This document shows positions 63,452-64,000 of a DNA stretch of 64,000 bases, one piece after another. The notes below the pieces were generated by a model that saw only the letters and a program-made list of their open reading frames with translations, ran no database searches and was not told where the DNA came from. The number at the start of each line of letters is the position of its first letter. Positions within the stretch are counted from its first letter, which is position 1. The stretch comes from Polynucleobacter finlandensis (GTDB lineage Bacteria > Pseudomonadota > Gammaproteobacteria > Burkholderiales > Burkholderiaceae). Location of the stretch: contig NZ_JACVPS010000003.1 in assembly GCF_018881755.1 (NCBI RefSeq), positions 1 to 64,000 of the forward strand, read 5' to 3'. The position numbers and the translations under genes were made by a program.

Positions 63452-64000
63452 GTGAGTAAATTCTGGATTGCGCTCATCTTTTTCTTTGTTGCTAGAGGCG
63501 TGAGTGCTCAGCTTATGAGCATTCCCCATGGAAGCGATCCACCTACCCAAACCCTTTTAGTTGAAGCACTTAAACCTAAAGCGCTAGTGTTGCTTTTTCC
63601 TGGTGGTGGCGGAATGGCGAAGATTCAAGATGATGGCTCAGTCATCAGTCGTCACACCTTCGTGCGATCTCAAGAGCTTTGGGCTCAATACAATATCGAT
63701 GCTGTACTCGTAGACAGTCCATATGACTTGGGCGACTTGCGGAGAAGTAATTTACGGGGTCGAGAAGATCACCTTACAAGGGTTGCTGAGGTGGTGAATT
63801 TTTATAAAACCAAAACGAATTTGCCGATTTGGATATTTGGCCATAGCATGGGCTCATCTACTGCAACCTACTTTGCTAATAAACATTTCAAAGACCGGCC
63901 GATTTCCGGAATTATTATTGCGGGAACAATCACGACGGCATCTTTGGATGATGAGGTTACCCTTCCGGTACTAGCGATTCACCATCGACAAGATTCTTGT
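63452..64000 (+). CDS. Exported alpha/beta hydrolase-fold protein, 5' portion
   Basis: The frame opens at GTG 63452 with AGGC upstream and runs 183 codons to the window edge with no stop. It has a signal peptide (about 1-20, LIFFFVARGVSAQ), a LVLLFPGGGGMAKIQDDGS strand with oxyanion-hole glycines, and the nucleophile elbow GHSMGSS at about 132-138. This is an alpha/beta hydrolase; the substrate is not evident. It is 12 bp after hldD and may be the next gene of that transcript. The rest lies outside the window. Confidence 0.8.
   Translation, partial: MSKFWIALIFFFVARGVSAQLMSIPHGSDPPTQTLLVEALKPKALVLLFPGGGGMAKIQDDGSVISRHTFVRSQELWAQYNIDAVLVDSPYDLGDLRRSNLRGREDHLTRVAEVVNFYKTKTNLPIWIFGHSMGSSTATYFANKHFKDRPISGIIIAGTITTASLDDEVTLPVLAIHHRQDSC

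Overview
This window reads as a chromosome segment of a betaproteobacterium in the Burkholderiaceae, most likely Polynucleobacter or a close relative. The grounds are the housekeeping order gyrA-serC-pheA-hisC-tyrA-aroA-cmk-rpsA-ihfB-lapB-ugd-hldA-hldD, the tmRNA tag ANDERFALAA, the many Bug-type (TctC) binding proteins and the tight gene packing. The genus is inferred from remembered gene order and protein style, not from a search.

Layout. 1-2663: end-fragment of a SulP transporter, a DUF2177 membrane protein, a universal stress protein and an M23 peptidase. 2762-13019: a carboxylate or sugar-acid catabolic region. It holds an enolase-superfamily enzyme, an Ldh-type oxidoreductase, a Bug protein, a TAXI-TRAP transporter, a DapA-like lyase/aldolase, a D-2-hydroxyacid dehydrogenase and two 3-hydroxyacyl-CoA-dehydrogenase-like paralogues at its two ends. 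13012-17667: an MFS exporter, a cytochrome b561 and cytochrome c' pair, an M50 protease, two overlooked small ORFs (55 and 45 codons), a YgiD-like dioxygenase and CrcB. 17687-23153: a six-gene minus-strand operon (Bug, MmgE/PrpD, hydroxyacid dehydrogenase, split chromate transporter pair, Bug). 23246-28045: a monooxygenase-like protein, TrhO, a fourth Bug protein, a CMD-like protein, a pirin and a methyltransferase. 28093-31055: an iron-uptake unit (TonB, HemP, TonB-dependent receptor) behind a promoter with a strong Fur-box match.

31134-44943 is a 13.8-kb integrative element inserted at the 3' end of ssrA (tmRNA). It is bounded by a 16-bp perfect direct repeat and has a P4-type integrase next to ssrA. 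The tmRNA's likely original terminator is stranded on the far side of the element. The cargo is a 1650-aa single-chain restriction-modification enzyme (nuclease, DEAH helicase, N6-adenine methylase) followed 13 bp later by a PIF1-type helicase. Alongside are a secreted protein made of ten STGPGGG-x octapeptides, several unrecognised proteins, an XRE regulator with palindromes at its start and an AlpA-like regulator.

44930-64000 is core genome: ssrA, gph, ubiG, an OmpA-like protein, gyrA, aromatic amino acid and serine biosynthesis (serC to aroA), cmk, rpsA, ihfB, lapB and LPS/heptose genes (ugd, hldA, hldD), ending in a truncated alpha/beta hydrolase. The most unusual content is the ssrA element with its restriction-helicase pair and the octapeptide-repeat protein.
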